In this document: positions 16,015 to 24,379 of the stretch, in pieces
How the letters are laid out: each line of letters opens with the position of its first letter
Numbering within the stretch: position 1 is the first letter of the stretch
Assembly (NCBI RefSeq): GCF_041447285.1
Contig: NZ_JBGMEB010000006.1
Coordinates: forward strand, 432,043-496,042
Origin: Methanomethylovorans sp041447285
GTDB taxonomy: Archaea > Halobacteriota > Methanosarcinia > Methanosarcinales > Methanosarcinaceae
Reading direction: 5' to 3'
Length of the DNA: 64,000 nucleotides
Made by a program: the position numbers and the translations under genes
Notes under the pieces: generated by a model
The model's input: the letters and a program-made list of their open reading frames with translations, nothing else
The model's database searches: none
Told to the model about the DNA's origin: nothing

Positions 16015-17238
16015 ATGAACAAGAATACAAAAATAACTTATCTTTTTGCATTAGTGATTGCGGTTATCTTGCTAGGGGTCCCTGCTTCGGAGGCAGATTC
16101 AGGTAATCAATGTTTAAAAGCAGTGGTAGACGACATTAGCCCCAGTTCTGTAGGTATTGATGAAGAATTCACTGTAGGAATAAGTATTGAAAGCTGTGGC
16201 AATACAGTTCCTGATAATATCACTTTTGAAATAGTAAGTTCCCCTCCGGATATTGTAATAACAGAAAATCTGGTCACTCATTTCCCAAAATTTGTTTATA
16301 GCAGCAGTGAAAGGCAGTTAGTATACCATATGAGAACAACTCCTGATGCTAAACCCGGTCCTCATATTATAAAAATGAAATTGACCTACGGAAATGATGC
16401 AAAATGGGTATCATATTACGATGTTGAGGTAAGAGTAATAGGTGAGCATGCAGAACCAAGGATCTCTTTTGTCAGAACAAATCCTGAATATATCTATGAG
16501 GGAGATTCAGTCGATTTAAGTTTGGGTATAGAGAACTTTGGTAAAGCAATAGCTAAATCCGTTGGGGTTAGCTTGAATCATGAGTTTAAAGGTATAAAAA
16601 ATACTACAATTGGAACTCTTGGTCTAAATGGCAGTCAGACTGCATTGTTCAAATTCAAGGCAAACAGATCAGGAACATTTGAGATTCCTGTTATCATAAA
16701 CTATGAAGATGATTATGGTATCCAGAGGGATAACTATAGCATTGCGATTAATGTTCTTGACAAAAAGGGAAGTTTAAATCTTGCATCTGTAAAGGTTAAT
16801 CCTGTTCTTCCTCAAGTGGGCGAGACTGTAGAATTAACTATGAGAATTGAAAACTCAGGTGAAAGGACAATAAATTCAGTCAGAGTTTATGCTGATCATC
16901 CATTCAAAGGACTAAAAGAATCCTTTATTGGAACTCTTGATTCAAATGAAGATGGACCTGCTGTAATCACTTTCATAGCTAATCAGTCTGGAGAATATGA
17001 TATTCCTGTAACCATAACATATAGCGATGATTTTGGGGAAGAACAAATTCAAACGAATATCAATATCATTGTCCTGAAAAGTGAAAGTGGAGCGGGAACT
17101 GCTGCAATTGTATTGCTGATCTTAGCGATTATTGGAGGATTAATCTATATTAATTATAGGACAAAAAAATCAAAAGACAAGATCATCAAACAGTTGATGG
17201 AAGGCAGAGGCAACTCTGATAAAAACGAAAAACAATGA
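16015..17238 (+). CDS. exported CARDB/COG1361-like surface protein with C-terminal membrane anchor
   Basis: Protein of 407 residues: an N-terminal signal peptide (ITYLFALVIAVILLGVPASEA), three Ig-like repeats of about 110 residues, and a C-terminal helix (TAAIVLLILAIIGGLIYI) followed by a basic cytosolic tail, so it is anchored with its bulk outside. Repeats two and three share the phrases (G)LGIENFGKA / MRIENSGER, EFKGIKNTTIGTL / PFKGLKESFIGTL and EIPVIINYEDDYG / DIPVTITYSDDFG, marking recent duplication; this is the CARDB/S-layer-related COG1361 type. The frame opens at 15997, but GGGGTGA points to the ATG at 16015. It is followed 12 bp later by an FtsX-like permease and then an ATPase, so it is probably the extracellular partner of that transporter. 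Confidence 0.82.
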   Translation: MNKNTKITYLFALVIAVILLGVPASEADSGNQCLKAVVDDISPSSVGIDEEFTVGISIESCGNTVPDNITFEIVSSPPDIVITENLVTHFPKFVYSSSERQLVYHMRTTPDAKPGPHIIKMKLTYGNDAKWVSYYDVEVRVIGEHAEPRISFVRTNPEYIYEGDSVDLSLGIENFGKAIAKSVGVSLNHEFKGIKNTTIGTLGLNGSQTALFKFKANRSGTFEIPVIINYEDDYGIQRDNYSIAINVLDKKGSLNLASVKVNPVLPQVGETVELTMRIENSGERTINSVRVYADHPFKGLKESFIGTLDSNEDGPAVITFIANQSGEYDIPVTITYSDDFGEEQIQTNINIIVLKSESGAGTAAIVLLILAIIGGLIYINYRTKKSKDKIIKQLMEGRGNSDKNEKQ

Positions 17239-17250
17239 GAGGTCTCTATT

Positions 17251-18459
17251 ATGATTAATGATATTCGGGTGGGGGCTCTTATTGCATACTGTAGTGTAAG
17301 AAGAGGAAACAAGAAAACTCTAATATTCATAGTCTTTGTCCTGTCTCTCATTTTCTTGAATTTAGTATTCCTCCCCTCTATGCTAGGAGGAATGACTGTT
17401 CTATTTACTGGTATGATGCAAGATTATGCTTATGGGGACATTGTTATTGAACCAACGGGCCATAATACTTACATCAACAATGCTGATAGCGTATTGGCAA
17501 AAGTCAGAGCTGTAGAAGGTGTGAGAGCTGCAACAAAACGACTGGATGCTGGTGCATCTATTGAATATAAACAGAACGTTGTAGGAGTGAGTATAACAGG
17601 TTTGATTCCTACCGAAGAGTATGATATTTCAAAATATCCATATATTATTACTGAAGGTGATTTTCTGGGAGATCTATCCCGTGATGAGATCATAATTGGT
17701 GCTATGATTGCAGGTACGGGTTTTGGATCAGAGATATATGATAATCTGGGTGAAGTAAGACCTGGAGCACTTGTTGATGTTACCTATAGCAATGGTGTAA
17801 AGAGGACTTATAAAGTCAAGGGCATCATGGAAGGCACTTTTGAACTTGTTGATCTTAATGCTTTGATTAATTACAAGGAAATAGAAGACGTATACGGTTT
17901 AGATGATGGTAAAGCCACTAGTGTAGTTGTAAGGGTTGACAAGCAAGGGAGTGAAGAACAAATACAGGATAAAATCAGAGATGCTGGAGTGAATGAGGAA
18001 GTTTTCACATGGGCTGATAAATCGGAGGCTCTCATAAAACAAGCAATGCAAAGCATTGGTGCTATAAATATTATGTCAAAGTTTGTGAGTTTGATAGTGG
18101 GTGCAGCTTTGATACTTATTATTATCTATATCAATATACTCAATAGGAAAAAAGAGATCGGAATTCTAAAAGCAGTGGGCATTACTCCAAGGTCCATTGT
18201 GTTATCCTATGCATTCCTTAGCACTTTTTACGTTTCCCTTGGGATTTTCGCAGGATTGGTATTATACTTTACACTTATGCTCTACTTCCAGGCAAATCCG
18301 GTAACATTCTATGAAACCATGCACATAAGTCCTACAATTGATCCTATGCTGCTTATCCAAAGCGTAGTTACCATGCTTACACTATCAGTTATAGCCGGGA
18401 TTCTGCCTGCCTGGAGTGTATCAAGAGAGAGTATACTCAAAGCCATATGGGGGCGATAA
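17251..18459 (+). CDS. ABC transporter permease, FtsX/MacB-like
   Basis: Membrane protein of 402 residues with the MacB/FtsX topology: one N-terminal helix (about 25-50, TLIFIVFVLSLIFLNLVFL), a large extracytoplasmic domain (about 55-265) and three C-terminal helices (about 275-300, 320-345 and 370-390). The typical INILNRKKEIGILKAVGITPRSI coupling segment follows the second helix. Such permeases work with a LolD-like ATPase, either moving lipoproteins or peptides or transmitting mechanical signals across the membrane. GAGAGGT lies seven bases before the ATG. It sits between the CARDB protein and the ATPase in a three-gene operon; no periplasmic adaptor is needed in an archaeon with a single membrane. 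Confidence 0.9.
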   Translation: MINDIRVGALIAYCSVRRGNKKTLIFIVFVLSLIFLNLVFLPSMLGGMTVLFTGMMQDYAYGDIVIEPTGHNTYINNADSVLAKVRAVEGVRAATKRLDAGASIEYKQNVVGVSITGLIPTEEYDISKYPYIITEGDFLGDLSRDEIIIGAMIAGTGFGSEIYDNLGEVRPGALVDVTYSNGVKRTYKVKGIMEGTFELVDLNALINYKEIEDVYGLDDGKATSVVVRVDKQGSEEQIQDKIRDAGVNEEVFTWADKSEALIKQAMQSIGAINIMSKFVSLIVGAALILIIIYINILNRKKEIGILKAVGITPRSIVLSYAFLSTFYVSLGIFAGLVLYFTLMLYFQANPVTFYETMHISPTIDPMLLIQSVVTMLTLSVIAGILPAWSVSRESILKAIWGR

Positions 18460-18460
18460 A

Positions 18461-19156
18461 ATTATCCTGGTAAAAAATCTCAAAAGATACTATGGAACCG
18501 GAGAAACTGCTGTTAAGGCTCTCAATGGCGTTTCTTTTGAAATTTACAAAGGTGAGTTTGTAGCCATTATGGGTGCATCGGGTAGTGGAAAAACTACCCT
18601 GCTCAGGATACTTGCATTATTGGACGATGCAACAGATGGAGAATATACTATTCGTGGACTAGAGGTTTCAAGTCTCCCTGAGGCCGAAAGAAGTTATTAC
18701 CGGCTAACTCAGGTCGGTTATGTCTTTCAGGACTATGCACTGATCAATGAGATGAGTGCTGCAGAGAATGTATATGTGCTTTCCATGATGGAAGGAAAAT
18801 CAAAGAAGGAATCATATGCGATTGCTCTTGAAGCATTAGATAAGGTTGGCCTTCAAGGAAAATATGACCGAGTCCCTGGTGAGTTATCGGGTGGTGAAAA
18901 GCAAAGAGTTGCAATTGCAAGGGCCATAGCAAAAAAACCTGATATTATGTTTGCTGATGAGCCGTGTGCCAACCTGGACACCAATAATTCAAAACAAGTA
19001 CTGGACGTGTTCAAAGAACTGAATGAAAAATACGGCCAGACGATTGTGATGGTAACGCATGAACCGTGGCATGTTGACTATGTTAGCAGAGTGATCACAC
19101 TCGAAGATGGTATTATAATAAGTGATGAGAGAAAAAGCAAAATAGCAAATTCATAA
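18461..19156 (+). CDS. ABC transporter ATP-binding protein, LolD/MacB-like
   Basis: ATPase of about 231 residues pairing with the upstream permease. The Walker A GASGSGKTTLL, Q-loop QVGYVFQDYAL, signature LSGGEKQRVAIARAI, Walker B IMFADEPCANLD and H-loop MVTHEPW are intact. The start is odd: homologues begin M-I-L/I-V-K-N-L, and the matching codon here is ATT at 18461, with GGGGG seven bases before it and two bases after the permease stop. The only conventional in-frame start is a GTG at 18416, which lies 44 bases inside the permease gene without a clear ribosome site and would add 15 poorly matching residues. The same nine-base context and spacing occur before queC. Confidence 0.9.
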   Translation: MILVKNLKRYYGTGETAVKALNGVSFEIYKGEFVAIMGASGSGKTTLLRILALLDDATDGEYTIRGLEVSSLPEAERSYYRLTQVGYVFQDYALINEMSAAENVYVLSMMEGKSKKESYAIALEALDKVGLQGKYDRVPGELSGGEKQRVAIARAIAKKPDIMFADEPCANLDTNNSKQVLDVFKELNEKYGQTIVMVTHEPWHVDYVSRVITLEDGIIISDERKSKIANS

Positions 19157-19207
19157 TGACTCATCAATTATCAAATTCAAGTAAAATTTGTTTCTATGCC
19201 TGTCTTT

Positions 19208-19807
19208 TTACTGATATCCTCTCAGCTTAGGAATTATCCGATGCACATGTTTCTGATACTCTCTATATTCGTCGCCGAATTGTGCCACTAGTCTTGTTTC
19301 CCAGTGCAGAGATCCCAGATATAGGTATACGACGGTCACAATGTATATGGCAAGCAGGTTTGTGGTCATAAAGGGAGTGAGCACCATTATTATCAGGGTG
19401 GAGAATGTGAACGGATCCCTTACCCATCGGTAAATGCCACGGATATTAAGAGAGCCTGCTTCAGGGGTATTTGGAGCAGAGAGCTGTGCACGCATTTTGA
19501 ATCTTTGAGGTGCATCTGTAAAAGCCCTGAGGGTAATGATGCCGGCAATCAACTGTCCGACTACCATCACCCAACGCCAGGGAGAGGGCACTATGTAAAT
19601 GATTTCTCCCGGATTTTTGTAAAAAAGGTAGGCCAGCGGTGATATCGTTAAGACTGCAACGAAGCTAAATATAGGCATATACAGCTTTTCTACTCTTTGT
19701 CCAAAGATCCGCATGGCTAAGCGCTTGAAGCGCAGACTTGCCATGAGGCTGTGGATAGCTGCAAACTCTGCCAGACAAAGCACAAGTATGATTACGGACA
19801 AAACCAA
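19208..19807 (-). CDS. membrane protein, NnrU/isoprenylcysteine methyltransferase-like
   Basis: Integral membrane protein of 199 residues with about five or six helices. The C-terminal third has the pattern of the NnrU/ICMT/PEMT-like membrane methyltransferases: GIYRWVRDPFTFSTLIIMVL (the R-x-x-RDP/RHP motif), then LGSLHWETRLVAQFGDEYREYQKHVHRIIP, where the ExxL...FG-x-EY-x-x-Y pattern binds SAM in characterised relatives. The substrate is unknown; lipid or prenylcysteine-like methylation is possible. Start is TTG with GGGAG about ten bases upstream. It stands alone between the ABC operon and the divergent lrgA-like gene. Confidence 0.75.
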   Translation of the reverse strand: MVLSVIILVLCLAEFAAIHSLMASLRFKRLAMRIFGQRVEKLYMPIFSFVAVLTISPLAYLFYKNPGEIIYIVPSPWRWVMVVGQLIAGIITLRAFTDAPQRFKMRAQLSAPNTPEAGSLNIRGIYRWVRDPFTFSTLIIMVLTPFMTTNLLAIYIVTVVYLYLGSLHWETRLVAQFGDEYREYQKHVHRIIPKLRGYQ

Positions 19808-19918
19808 TTTAAACTACTCCCATTTTTTATTTGGCTGGCTTCTATTTAGTATTTATGAAAAGATAGTGCTGCTGTCGAGGCAACAAATCATCTATCGATC
19901 CTTCTAACCGAAAGCCAC

Positions 19919-19930
19919 TAATATAAATAT
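19919..19930 (+). promoter_or_regulatory. TATA box of the lrgAB-like operon
   Basis: The sequence taatataaatat is a good archaeal TATA element. The transcript start would fall near 19950, about 20 bases before the ATG at 19970, where no Shine-Dalgarno sequence is seen. Confidence 0.5.
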
Positions 19931-19969
19931 CCTATTTCCTCTAACAAAAGACCCCTTACTCTCTTGAAA

Positions 19970-20335
19970 ATGATTCCTATGAAGTATCTTGTTCAGTTCG
20001 CAGTTATTATTCTTGTCAGTTTTCTTGGAAATTTCCTTCACAAGGCACTGGATCTTCCAATGCCTGGAAACGTAATAGGTATGTTGCTCCTGTTTTTGTT
20101 CCTTCTGACGGGAATTCTAAAGCTGTCTATGGTAGAGGACGTAAGCAATTTCCTGCTAAAGCATCTCTCCTTTTTCTTTGTACCCGCAGGAGTAGGTTTG
20201 ATCACTTGTTTTTCGATATTACATGGTAAATGGATCCCTCTCATTATAATATCCATTGTTTCTACTATTATCATTGCAGTGACTACGGGTATCACAGTCC
20301 AGATACTTATGAAAAGGAGGCGTTCTGGTGAATGA
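19970..20335 (+). CDS. CidA/LrgA family membrane protein
   Basis: Hydrophobic protein of about 121 residues with four membrane helices. The family signature is clear: GNFLHKALDLPMPGNVIGMLLLFLFLLTG, then LLKHLSFFFVPAGVGLI. In bacteria CidA/LrgA proteins act with LrgB-type partners as holin-like or metabolite (pyruvate/glycolate) transport systems. The gene for the LrgB partner overlaps it by 8 bases. Start choice is uncertain: the frame opens at TTG 19964, with ATGs at 19970 and 19979 and no strong ribosome site; 19970 is preferred. Confidence 0.85.
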   Translation: MIPMKYLVQFAVIILVSFLGNFLHKALDLPMPGNVIGMLLLFLFLLTGILKLSMVEDVSNFLLKHLSFFFVPAGVGLITCFSILHGKWIPLIIISIVSTIIIAVTTGITVQILMKRRRSGE

Positions 20336-21032
20336 GATAATTACTTCCCTCGTAAGTTCGCCTCTATTTGGAATAATCATATCCTTACTGACATTCCAGA
20401 TGGGCAGCATGCTTTACAAAAAGACTGGGCTGGTTTATCTCAATCCCCTGGTACTGAGCATGCTAATGATCATAGCTTTTCTTGTAAGTTTCCATATCAG
20501 TTTTGATGATTATAATAAAGGAGGACAGTTCATATCCTACTTCCTGGGCCCTGCCACCGTTATCCTCGCTGTGCCTTTGTATAAAAAAGTAAATCTGCTG
20601 AAGGAGAACATCCTGCCAATTCTAGGAGGCATTACAATAGGCTCTGCAACAGGCATCCTAAGCATAATTGGCATGTGCAGGCTATTCGGCCTTGATGAGC
20701 TGGTAAGTATCTCCATGATCCCTAAATCCATCACCACTCCTATCGGAATAGAACTTTCCAATCAGCTTGGCGGACTGCCAGCTATCACCGTAGCAGGGAT
20801 TGTTTTTACAGGTATATCGGGTGTTCTGATAGGTCCGATGATATGTAAGTTATTCAAAATAGACAATAAGGTAGCTGTGGGAATTGCCATAGGCACTTCA
20901 TCCCATGCCCTGGGTACTACCAAGGCAGTGGAATTGGGGGAAACCGAAGGAGCCATGAGTGGATTGGCTATCGGTATAGCAGGACTTATCACTGTATTAC
21001 TCGCCCCTCTGCTTGCGAAGATATTTATGTGA
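20328..21032 (+). CDS. LrgB/CidB family membrane protein
   Basis: Membrane protein of 234 residues with about eight helices, full length for the family. It shows LNPLVLSMLMIIAFL, FLGPATVILAVPLYK, SMIPKSITTPIGIELSNQLGG and GTSSHALGTTKAVELGETEGAMSGLAI, the standard LrgB motifs with the buried KSITTPI and SHALGT segments. Start is GTG with AAGGAGG about eight bases before it, inside the end of the lrgA-like gene, so translation is coupled. The pair is found in scattered archaea; in plants and bacteria LrgAB proteins carry glycolate, pyruvate or related short acids, and the bacterial cell-lysis role would have a different meaning without murein. Confidence 0.9.
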   Translation: MNEIITSLVSSPLFGIIISLLTFQMGSMLYKKTGLVYLNPLVLSMLMIIAFLVSFHISFDDYNKGGQFISYFLGPATVILAVPLYKKVNLLKENILPILGGITIGSATGILSIIGMCRLFGLDELVSISMIPKSITTPIGIELSNQLGGLPAITVAGIVFTGISGVLIGPMICKLFKIDNKVAVGIAIGTSSHALGTTKAVELGETEGAMSGLAIGIAGLITVLLAPLLAKIFM

Positions 21033-21088
21033 GATTTTTGCCGTTGCAATATGGATTGTCATAGGTTTACATGCTACAACAATGAATA

Positions 21089-21799
21089 TTACTTCTCCAT
21101 TGCTTTTTTCTTCATGTCTTGCGGAAACTTTTCGATAGCATACCTTAAAGAAGTTCTAGGCATGACATTCTTTTTACTCATTACGTATTCGAATATCTCC
21201 TGCTGGTGCGCTTTGCCTGCTTCCTTGAGCATCCACCCATAGCCCTTACGCACAAGGTCATCTTCATCCATGAGCAAGCTGTCAGCAATTTCCAGAACAT
21301 CTTCCAGGAATTTACCATTCCTTGCAGGCAATACAAGAGTCACAGCTGCAGCCCTTCTAAACCATCTGTTATCAGATTTGGTCCATTGTTTAAGCCGGGT
21401 TATGTACTGAGGATAAGACTCGATAAAGGCTGCAACTGAATGATTACATAGTGTATCGCATTTCGCCCAGTTATTAACATATTTCCCTATCCAGCTCTCA
21501 AAAACCTCAAAATCATCCGGCTCGTAAAATTCCCGCATACGGTAAATCCATTCAAAAGCAATTGATGATTCTTCAAACAGGTCTGATCTCAGAAGATCTT
21601 CAGACAATGAAAAGATAGTATCCTTCTTTTCGTTCTTTATCTGTTTGAAGTACTTGTCTGCTATCTTAAGTACGGCTGCTGCTTTTACCCCATAGCAGTT
21701 AATACCTTCTTTAAAAAACCTAGCAGCTGTCTCTTTTGTCTTTTCATCTGCGCTGTTGACCAGTTCCTCTCTCATTTCAGATATCAGATTCTCATGCAT
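21089..21799 (-). CDS. AlkD-like DNA alkylation repair protein (HEAT-repeat glycosylase)
   Basis: All-helical protein of 236 residues built from HEAT-like repeats, matching the AlkD/DNA alkylation repair family that excises N3- and N7-alkylpurines. The characteristic block WAKCDTLCNHSV, then NRWFRRAAAVTLVLPARNG, carries the tryptophan/aspartate/arginine residues that line the AlkD lesion cleft. DDLVRKGYGWMLKEAGK and the final SLRYAIEKFP segment are also typical. Length is normal. GGAT lies five bases before the ATG. It is convergent with lrgB and has cdc48 upstream on the same strand, separated by 71 bp. Confidence 0.82.
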   Translation of the reverse strand: MHENLISEMREELVNSADEKTKETAARFFKEGINCYGVKAAAVLKIADKYFKQIKNEKKDTIFSLSEDLLRSDLFEESSIAFEWIYRMREFYEPDDFEVFESWIGKYVNNWAKCDTLCNHSVAAFIESYPQYITRLKQWTKSDNRWFRRAAAVTLVLPARNGKFLEDVLEIADSLLMDEDDLVRKGYGWMLKEAGKAHQQEIFEYVMSKKNVMPRTSLRYAIEKFPQDMKKKAMEK

Positions 21800-21870
21800 T
21801 TGCTATCCAACCCGGGATTGTGCTTTAGATGTATATAAATGGAACAAAGCTTATTAACGGTTTGTGGAAG

Positions 21871-24102
21871 TTACTGATACGCAGTGCCTCCTCCATTCCC
21901 ATCTCTCTTTTCATCTGAGTTAGCTGCATACTGTGCAAAAGTCTCGGCTGCTTTTTCATAGAGGTTCATAGCACTTCTGGAAGTTGTGGGTTTTATTCTG
22001 GCAATAGCTTTTCTGAAATGGGCCATGGAGATCCTTATATCGCTTGCCAGTGCTTTCATTTCATCTCTTGTCATGCCAGGTTTTATAACTGTTCTTAGAG
22101 CCAGCATGGAAGCTTCCCTGCAAATAGCATCGATATCGGCACCCACATATCCTTCTGTCATGTCTGCAAGCAAATTCAGGTCCACATCATCGGCCAGGGG
22201 CTTTCCCAGAATATGTATCTCAAAGATCTTCCTGCGTCCTTCCTTGTCAGGTGGCTTCACGTAGATAAGTCTGTCAAACCTTCCCGGGCGCAGCAAGGCA
22301 GGGTCAATTATGTCAGGTCTGTTTGTAGCAGCTATTACCACAACATCCTTGAGTTCTTCCACGCCATCTATTTCAGTGAGTATCTGGCTTACCACTCGTT
22401 CTGTAACATTTACATCGATACTGGAGCCCCTTTCTGGTGCCATTGCATCTATCTCATCAAAGAATATCACAGTTGGAGCAGCTTGTTTTGCTTTTCTGAA
22501 CGTATCACGCACCGCTTTTTCAGATTCTCCTACGTACTTGCTCAAAAGCTCCGGGCCTTTTATACTGATGAAATTTGCTTCACTTTCGCTTGCAACTGCC
22601 TTGGCAAGCATGGTTTTTCCAGTGCCCGGAGGACCAAAAAGCAATATTCCTTTGGGAGGTGTGGTATTGACAGCCTCAAACATCTCCGGATATTTCATAG
22701 GCCATTCCACAGCTTCAATTAGTTCCTGCTTTGCGGCCTCTAAGCCCCCTATGTCCTCCCAGCGCACATGCGCAACCTCTACGAACACCTCACGCATGGC
22801 TGAAGGTTCTATATTCTTGAAAGCTGCATCAAAATCAATTCTGGTAACTACAAGACTGTCCATGATCTCCTGAGGTATGTCATCTTCTATATGCATCTCA
22901 GGAAGCATTCTGCGCAAAGCGTGCATTGCAGCCTCCTTACACAGGGAAGAGAGATCCGCTCCTACATAACCATGAGTTACAGATGCTATTTGCTCAAGAT
23001 CTATATCGTTTTCAATAGGCATGCCTCTTGTATGCACGTATAGGATCTGCAGTCTGCCGTTGCGGTCAGGGATGCCTACTTCTATTTCCCTGTCAAATCT
23101 TCCGCCTCTGCGCAGTGCAGGATCTATGGAATTAGGACGGTTGGTTGCAGCAATAACAATGACTCTGCCTCTGGATTTCAGCCCGTCCATTAGTGAAAGC
23201 AATTGGGCTACCACCCTGCGCTCGACTTCTCCCATCACTTCATCCCGTTTAGGGGCAATAGAATCAATCTCGTCTATAAATATAATGGAGGGTGCATCCT
23301 TTTCTGCATCCTCAAACATCTGGCGCAGCTTATGTTCACTCTCGCCGTAATACTTTGATACTATCTCAGGTCCGCTGATGGATATGAAATTCGCATCAGT
23401 TTCACTGGCTACTGCCCTGGCTATCATTGTCTTGCCTGTACCTGGCTGGCCATAAAGGAGCACACCCTTCGGGGGATCTATCCCAAGCTTCAGAAATATC
23501 TCAGGATGCCTGAGGGGTAGCTCTATCATTTCCCTTACCATGCCAAGCTCGCGCTTGAGACCGCCAATATCTTCGTAGGTGATGTGGTCTTTTGTTGTAG
23601 TTTCTTCCAGAGGCTTTTCCCGGAGAATTATCTGCGTGTTACGGGTAACTACCACAGGTCCGGAGGGTTTGGTTGCCAGTACTGCAAAAGTCAGGGGATT
23701 GTTTACCGTTTCAACTCTAACTCTTTCTCCTTTTGAAAGAGGTCTACCCTCTATGATTCTCAGGATAAAACGAGATCCGCCTACAAGCTGAACTGGTTGC
23801 ATGGGAGCCAGGGTGACACTTTCTGCTTCATGAGCCAATATCTTCTTAATGGTTACCTGCTCGTCAAGACCAATTTTAGCATTGTAGCGCAGATTGCCGT
23901 CTATACGGATTATTCCTTTGCCGGTATCATCAGCATAGCCTGGCCAGACGATAGCATAGCATGTATCCTTTCCCTTGATCTCTATAATATCGCCGCTTGT
24001 AATTCCTAATTGTTGCATCAGGTTTTTTTCCAGGCGGGCTATACCTCTTCCAGCGTCTCTGGGGTACGCCTGTGCTACCTGTACGATGATCTCTTCGGAC
24101 AT
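21871..24102 (-). CDS. Cdc48/VCP-type AAA+ ATPase
   Basis: Protein of 743 residues with the full archaeal Cdc48 layout: an N domain (1-185, double-psi barrel plus four-stranded barrel, from VAQAYPRDAGRGIARL), the D1 ATPase with Walker A GQPGTGKTM and Walker B IIFIDEIDSIAPKR, the D2 ATPase with GPPGTGKTM and VIFFDEIDAMAPER, and arginine fingers in RGGRFDRE and RPGRFDR. The C-terminal tail is short and polar, ending DGNGGGTAYQ; it lacks the proteasome HbYX ending, although the last three residues AYQ are near it. It unfolds substrates for the proteasome and remodels complexes in the cytosol. A ribosome site GGCGGT precedes the ATG. Confidence 0.95.
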   Translation of the reverse strand: MSEEIIVQVAQAYPRDAGRGIARLEKNLMQQLGITSGDIIEIKGKDTCYAIVWPGYADDTGKGIIRIDGNLRYNAKIGLDEQVTIKKILAHEAESVTLAPMQPVQLVGGSRFILRIIEGRPLSKGERVRVETVNNPLTFAVLATKPSGPVVVTRNTQIILREKPLEETTTKDHITYEDIGGLKRELGMVREMIELPLRHPEIFLKLGIDPPKGVLLYGQPGTGKTMIARAVASETDANFISISGPEIVSKYYGESEHKLRQMFEDAEKDAPSIIFIDEIDSIAPKRDEVMGEVERRVVAQLLSLMDGLKSRGRVIVIAATNRPNSIDPALRRGGRFDREIEVGIPDRNGRLQILYVHTRGMPIENDIDLEQIASVTHGYVGADLSSLCKEAAMHALRRMLPEMHIEDDIPQEIMDSLVVTRIDFDAAFKNIEPSAMREVFVEVAHVRWEDIGGLEAAKQELIEAVEWPMKYPEMFEAVNTTPPKGILLFGPPGTGKTMLAKAVASESEANFISIKGPELLSKYVGESEKAVRDTFRKAKQAAPTVIFFDEIDAMAPERGSSIDVNVTERVVSQILTEIDGVEELKDVVVIAATNRPDIIDPALLRPGRFDRLIYVKPPDKEGRRKIFEIHILGKPLADDVDLNLLADMTEGYVGADIDAICREASMLALRTVIKPGMTRDEMKALASDIRISMAHFRKAIARIKPTTSRSAMNLYEKAAETFAQYAANSDEKRDGNGGGTAYQ

Positions 24103-24315
24103 TTGTGAACCGCCAGTTTAAGAAACACTTTCTCAATCATTGTTACAGAAGAAATTCAGTATTCAATCAATTTAATATTCCTATTTAGAATAATAGTTCC
24201 ATATTTAAAACATTACATGATAGTTTATATGATACGCTTTTTGTTTCTTTTCTTTTGTAAGCCTTCCTGTACCTTACTTGTAGTTTTATTTGATATTCGG
24301 AGAATGTAAACAAAA

Positions 24316-24325
24316 CTTTTATATG
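24316..24325 (+). promoter_or_regulatory. TATA box of the paaK-like gene
   Basis: cttttatatg is a good TATA element. Transcription would begin around 24345, so ATGs upstream of that in the same open frame (from 24290) cannot be used, and starts at 24380 or 24407 are favoured. Confidence 0.45.
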
Positions 24326-24379
24326 GGATTGCTTAGTACACAATCGTACATTATAGCTTATGAAAGGACATCAAACTTG

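Noticed and set aside
21986..23350. Long open frames antisense to cdc48
   Set aside because: They mirror a strongly conserved AAA ATPase in the other strand and have no start signals or recognisable motifs; the same holds for frames antisense to topA, copB and the wbpA-like gene.
24290..24379. Upstream extension of the paaK-like frame
   Set aside because: It lies before or across the TATA box at 24316-24325 and would add 30 residues absent from the family.
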